Source of the DNA: Procambarus clarkii
Taxonomy: Eukaryota; Arthropoda; Malacostraca; Decapoda; Cambaridae
Assembly: GCF_040958095.1 (NCBI RefSeq)
Contig: NC_091214.1
Span: 11,115,722-11,179,721, forward strand
Direction: 5' to 3'
Length of the DNA: 64,000 nucleotides
Shown one piece after another: positions 62,029-64,000 of the stretch. The first letter of the stretch is position 1, and every line of letters starts with the position of its first letter. A program made the translations under genes and the position numbers. The notes under the pieces are model-generated. The model saw only the letters and a list, made by a program, of their open reading frames with translations, ran no database searches and was not told the origin of the DNA.

Positions 62029-64000
62029 ATGGCACAGCTTCCTCCACCAGCAGAACATTCACCAAGGAGGAGATTTGAGAAGGGACAGAAGAAAGTGAGC
62101 CTCAAGGCAATGTACACTAACATAGACGGTATTACAAATAAAGCAAATGAACTTGGAGAATGGGTACTAAAGGAAAACCCAGACATAATAGCTCTCACAG
62201 AAACAAAGCTGACGGAAACAATAACAAATGCAGTGTTCCCACAGGACTATTATGTTATGAGGAAAGAGAAAGAAGGAAGAGGTGGGGGTGGTGTAGCTCT
62301 GCTGGTAAGAAAAGGCTGGGATTTCGAGGAGTTGGTTGTTCAGGGATGTGAAGGTTTCAGTGACTACATAATAGGAACAATAACAACTGGAGGGCAAAAA
62401 ATTATAGGCGTAGTCATATATAATCCACCACCAAATGACAGAAGACCCAGACAGGAATATGATAGAAACAATATGGCCACCATTAACATAATGGAGAGAG
62501 CAGCTTCTGTTGCAGGAATGGATCTGGACTACTAATTATGGGAGACTTCAACCACGGGAAGATAGATTGGGAGAACAGAGACCGGCATGGAGGACCAGAA
62601 ACATGGAGAGCTAAGCTGCTGGACGTGGCAGCAAGAAACTTTCTAAGCCAGCACATCAAGGATCCAACAAGAATGAGAGGAGAGGATGAACCAGCAATGC
62701 TTGATCTGATATTTACCCTAAATGAGTGGCATATAAGGGAAGTCAAGCTGGAAGCGCCCTTGGGAATGAGTGATCACAGTGTATTGAACTTTGAGTACCT
62801 GTAGAGCTAGGAATTATTCCCCCCAAAAAAGAACTAGGAAACAAAAGACTGGCATACCGAAAGGGAAATTATGAGGAGATGAGAAGCTTCCTAAGGGAAA
62901 GACCTTGGGACACAGACCTCAGAGCTAAGTCTGTACAAGATATGATGGACTATGTCACCCAAAAGTGTCAGGAGGCAGTAAGCAGATACATCCCGGCCAA
63001 AAAGGAAAAATCCGAGAAGCAAAAGAAGAATCCATGGTATAATAGGGCATGTATGGAAGCAAAGGTACTGAACAAAAGGGCGTGGAGGAACTTCCGGAAT
63101 AACAGAACACCAGAAAGCAGAGAGAGATACCAGAGAACCAGGAATGAGTATGTCAGGGTGAGAAGAGAAGCAGAGAAAAGTTATGAAAATGATGTAGCAA
63201 ACAAAGCCAAGACCGAACCAAAGCTACTCCACAGTCATATCAGAAGGAAAACAACAATGAAAGAACAGGTAGTGAAACTTAGAACAGGTGAGGACAGGTA
63301 TACAGAGAATGACAAAGAGGTGTGTGATGAACTCAACAAGAGGTTCCAAGAGGTCTTCACAACAGAACAAGGTGAGGTCACTGTGCTAGGAGAAAGGGAA
63401 GTAAACCAGGCGGCCTTGGAAGAGTTTGAAATTACGAGGAGGTCAAGAGACACCTGCTGGACCTGGATGTTAGAAAGCTGTTGGTCCAGACGGGATCTCG
63501 CCATGGGTATTGAAAGAGTGTGCAGAGGCACTTTGCTTGCCACTCTCCATAGTGTATAGTAGGTCACTGGAGACGGGAGACCTACCAGAAATATGGAAAG
63601 ACGGCGAATGTGGTCCCAATATACAAAAAGGGCGACAGGCAAGAGGCACTGAACAGGACAGGCCAGTGTCCTTAACTGGTATACCATGCAAGGTGATGGA
63701 GAAGATCGTGAGAAAAACCTGGTAGCACATCTGGAGAGAAGGGACTTTGTGACAAATCGACAACATGGGTTCAGGGAGGGTAAATCTTGCCTGACTGGCT
63801 TAATAGAATTCTATGACCAGGTAACACAGACTAAGCAAGAAAGAGAGGGTTGGGTGGACTACATTTTCTTGGATTGTCGGAAAGCCTTTGACACAGTACC
63901 GCATAAGAGGCTGGTACATAAGCTGGAGAGACAGGCAGGTGTAGCTGGTAAGGTGCTCCAGTGGATAAGGGAGTACCTAAGTAATAGGAAGCAGAGAGTT
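62029..64000 (+). pseudogene. LINE D ORF2: endonuclease and partial RT, runs off the window
   Basis: The apurinic-type endonuclease has YTNIDGITNKANEL, IIALTETKL (catalytic Glu), then after a frame change before 62538 IMGDFNHGKIDW and MSDHSVLNFEYL (Asp/His). These are all core motifs. A linker follows from 62879 (NPWYNRACMEAK, RREAEKSYENDVA and NKRFQEVFTTEQGE). A one-base shift near 63435-63460 precedes 'GPDGISPWVLKECAEALCLP' in another frame. Further shifts follow, then HGFREGKSCLTGLIEFYDQV and YIFLDCRKAFDTVPHKRLVH (first RT Asp) near 63765-63920. The element continues past 64000, so the FADD box is unseen. Same broad clade as remnants B and C. At least three frame breaks. Confidence 0.85.

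Noticed and set aside
61376..62198. Minus-strand frames with Val-Cys runs over the CA microsatellite
   Set aside because: Microsatellite translation joined to antisense of LINE sequence.

Overview
This is repeat-rich eukaryotic DNA, almost entirely mobile elements and tandem repeats. GT-AG introns, several non-LTR retrotransposon (LINE) families, a DIRS retrotransposon, a Maverick/Polinton and LINE 3' tails ending in a CCTCAAGGTAAC-type repeat all fit an invertebrate. A decapod crustacean such as a crayfish is my best guess, but this is inference from repeat style and not from a diagnostic host gene.

Layout. 1-854: single-copy-looking DNA resembling the end of an LTR element. 855-4243, 22045-26518 and 39900-52655: three blocks of one G-rich 16-bp minisatellite (about 20.6 kb in total), split by two large insertions. 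The first insertion (4246-22042) is bounded by an 11-bp inverted repeat (CCCAGCAAACA) and a TA duplication. It holds LINE debris, a 43-bp minisatellite, AT-rich repeats, a two-exon remnant of an unrecognised (possibly DUF4806-like) gene, and a nested DIRS element (about 12816-19196) with gag, reverse transcriptase/RNase H, tyrosine recombinase, inverted termini and an internal complementary region. The second insertion (26525-39893) is a structurally complete 13.4-kb Polinton with about 0.92-0.95-kb terminal inverted repeats and a perfect 6-bp target duplication (GATGTG). A paralogous copy of the same minisatellite stretch, about 7.4 kb downstream once the Polinton is discounted, preserves the empty insertion site. 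52656-64000: AT-rich unique DNA, one probable terminal exon of a minus-strand host gene (54013-54207), and remnants of at least three LINE families. The last of these runs off the right edge.

How the genes work together. The Polinton carries, all on the plus strand: a spliced protein-primed DNA polymerase with a Cys-rich N-terminus, packaging ATPase (frameshifted near its end), chromodomain integrase, two small proteins, penton-like minor capsid protein, a small capsid-associated protein, double-jelly-roll-type major capsid protein and adenain-like protease. This is the set expected for self-synthesising replication, integration and virion assembly. The DIRS set (Gag, RT-RNaseH with methyltransferase-like domain, tyrosine recombinase) supports copying through a circular intermediate and recombinase-mediated insertion. 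Very long minus-strand open frames across the minisatellite are artefacts of a 16-bp unit with no stop in any minus-strand frame, and are not annotated as genes.
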